The position numbers and the translations under genes are program-made. A stretch of 64,000 nt of DNA. Origin: Chloroflexota bacterium (lineage in GTDB: Bacteria > Chloroflexota > Anaerolineae > B4-G1). Every line of letters starts with the position of its first letter. Position 1 is the stretch's first letter. Positions 63,017-64,000 of the stretch are shown piece by piece. The notes below the pieces were generated by a model. It ran no database searches and was not told the DNA's origin. It was given only the letters and a program-made list of their open reading frames with translations. Where the stretch lies: positions 1-64,000 of the forward strand of contig JAAEPW010000972.1 in NCBI GenBank assembly GCA_024232355.1, read 5' to 3'.

Positions 63017-63421
63017 ATGCAAGCAACCAAATTACCGGATACGATTGTACAAGTTCTGGGAACAAAAGCTGCCAAGGATTTAGCGACCTGGATGGAGAGG
63101 CAACTACATACAGCTCAATTTTCCTCCCAAGTCCAGATATCTGCTTTTGTGGCACGGCAGAAGGTCAACGTGCTGATGCTGGAGCACGTGAGTAACTTGC
63201 TTCTTGCCGACAATCCTGATCTGATACGACTACCTGATGAAAGTTTAGTGTGGCGTGTGCCTATAGATTTGACATTTCCAACCTATGGTCGAGTTGGACG
63301 TGTGGGGCAAATAGATGTGGATGCACGTTATGGCAAAATGCATTATGATAATGTTCTATTAGCTCAGATTTCTGACAAAGCACAACAACTAGCACAGAAA
63401 ACTCTTCCCACAGCGAAATGA
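63017..63421 (+). CDS. Small protein of unknown function paired with a C39-like peptidase
   Basis: Protein of 134 residues without signal or membrane segment, preceded by AGGAG 7 nt before the ATG. The first 65 residues are helical (TKAAKDLATWMERQL; QKVNVLMLEHVSNLLL). The rest contains strands (WRVPIDLTFPTYGRVGRVGQIDVDA) and an amphipathic end helix. No family was recognised with confidence. It overlaps the next gene in an ATGA, and the pair is visibly more AT-rich than the preceding genes. A cargo or antitoxin-like partner of the peptidase is conceivable but not shown. Confidence 0.65.
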   Translation: MQATKLPDTIVQVLGTKAAKDLATWMERQLHTAQFSSQVQISAFVARQKVNVLMLEHVSNLLLADNPDLIRLPDESLVWRVPIDLTFPTYGRVGRVGQIDVDARYGKMHYDNVLLAQISDKAQQLAQKTLPTAK

Positions 63422-63912
63422 GCAATATTCTCACACTTTTTCACCATCTTCAACAATCATCCGAAGGATACTGTTTGCCAACTTGTGTTCACATGGTGTT
63501 ATCATATCTGGGTTTAGAGTATTCGGAAGACGAAATCAGCCGCATACTTGGTTCACAAGAATTTGGTACGCCGAGTTCCGCAGTTCAAAAGTTGACAGTG
63601 CTTGGTCTCAAAGTAGTCTACCGTGAGTGGTCAATCCCTCAACTGTTATCTTCTCTCAATACTGAACAGCCGATCATCTTGTTTGTGCGCACAGGGTTTT
63701 TGGATCACTGGCAAGAAGATGTAGCTCATGCTGTGGTAGTTGTCAGTGCTGAGAAAAATCAACGATTTTGGCTTCACGATCCAGCTCTACCAACCGGTCC
63801 CTTGAGCGTATCGTGGAATGGATTATTGGCGGCCTGGGCTGAGTTTGGGTATCGTGGTGCTTTCATATCAACCACATCGCACAGCCCATTGTCTAAGGAG
63901 AATAACCGATGA
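63418..63912 (+). CDS. Stand-alone papain-like cysteine peptidase, C39 family
   Basis: Protein of 164 residues resembling the peptidase C39 domain of bacteriocin exporters but without transporter parts. The catalytic elements are the Cys in EGYCLPTCVHMVLSYLG (second residue pair; a nearby Cys is also present), the His in DVAHAVVVVS, and the Asp in LHDPA. No signal peptide is seen. C39-type domains cut double-glycine leader peptides or act in other proteolytic processing. It is sandwiched with ATGA overlaps between the small unknown gene and the pyrophosphatase gene. Confidence 0.75.
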   Translation: MSNILTLFHHLQQSSEGYCLPTCVHMVLSYLGLEYSEDEISRILGSQEFGTPSSAVQKLTVLGLKVVYREWSIPQLLSSLNTEQPIILFVRTGFLDHWQEDVAHAVVVVSAEKNQRFWLHDPALPTGPLSVSWNGLLAAWAEFGYRGAFISTTSHSPLSKENNR

Positions 63913-64000
63913 ACCTATGGCGTGAACTACCCCCAGGGCCAGACTGGCCCAAGGTCATTTACGTGGTTGTAGAGATTCCAAAAAAGTCACGTAACAAGTA
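63909..64000 (+). CDS. ppa: Inorganic pyrophosphatase, N-terminal part, cut by the window end
   Basis: The first 30 codons read NLWRELPPGPDWPKV then YVVVEIPKKSRNK, the characteristic start of soluble family I inorganic pyrophosphatases; the family's KYE active-site segment would follow at once. The ATG overlaps the peptidase stop in an ATGA. The gene continues beyond 64000. It hydrolyses pyrophosphate to drive biosynthetic reactions. Confidence 0.88.
   Translation, partial: MNLWRELPPGPDWPKVIYVVVEIPKKSRNK

Overview
The window looks like a chromosomal segment of a member of the Chloroflexota (Anaerolineae or Caldilineae type). This is inferred from gene style: secreted FG-GAP and beta-helix/DUF11 proteins with a YLPLV-type linker, DUF2142-like membrane proteins with C-terminal beta modules, a Bat/MoxR cluster next to a GldF-GldG fusion, many short palindromic and 7-bp repeats, and frequent TTG/GTG starts. 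No rRNA, tRNA, phage or complete insertion sequence was seen. The most notable content is a mercury-methylation gene pair (hgcA-hgcB) in an arsenic-type neighbourhood.

Layout. 1-10.6 kb (minus strand): a membrane-anchored alpha/beta hydrolase, a decayed PfkB-type sugar kinase, a 14-repeat FG-GAP protein, a beta-helix/DUF11 protein, a small membrane protein behind a structured leader, and a GH18-like hydrolase. 10.6-15.8 kb (minus): a zinc-ribbon membrane protein, a SIMPL protein, and a PhoR/PhoB-like two-component pair with 11-bp direct-repeat boxes that look like the regulator's own sites. 15.9-20.3 kb (minus): a C_GCAxxG_C_C redox protein, a gluzincin peptidase, hgcB, hgcA, then arsM and arsR with a clear ArsR operator. 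20.3-21.6 kb (plus): an AT-rich Mrr-type endonuclease.

21.6-35.8 kb (plus): nucleotide-sugar and envelope functions (Rmd, Gmd, GlmM, an EEP hydrolase, a phosphohexomutase, TatD, polyprenyl diphosphate synthase, three glycosyltransferases, a large membrane glycosyltransferase-like protein, and two small proteins). These fit synthesis of a 6-deoxyhexose-containing surface glycan: the mutases make sugar-1-phosphates, Gmd/Rmd make GDP-rhamnose-type sugars, the prenyl synthase makes the lipid carrier and the GTs assemble the glycan. 35.8-41.1 kb (minus): indolepyruvate:ferredoxin oxidoreductase (IorAB), a nitrilase, a RAYT transposase remnant with its palindrome, and a hydantoinase-like amidohydrolase, suggesting amino-acid and nitrogen scavenging.

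41.2-57.8 kb (minus): one large Bat-like cluster, read from a good promoter at 57.85 kb: VWA protein, THUMP methyltransferase, HtpG, TPR lipoprotein, BatD, ABC ATPase, GldF-GldG fusion, DUF4340 protein, TPR-SH3 protein, MoxR, DUF58, a BatD-like lipoprotein and a second VWA protein. 57.9-64 kb (plus): MgtE, RNase D, an anchored protein of unknown function, a beta-CASP ribonuclease, a small unknown protein overlapping a C39-like peptidase, and the start of inorganic pyrophosphatase, cut by the window edge.
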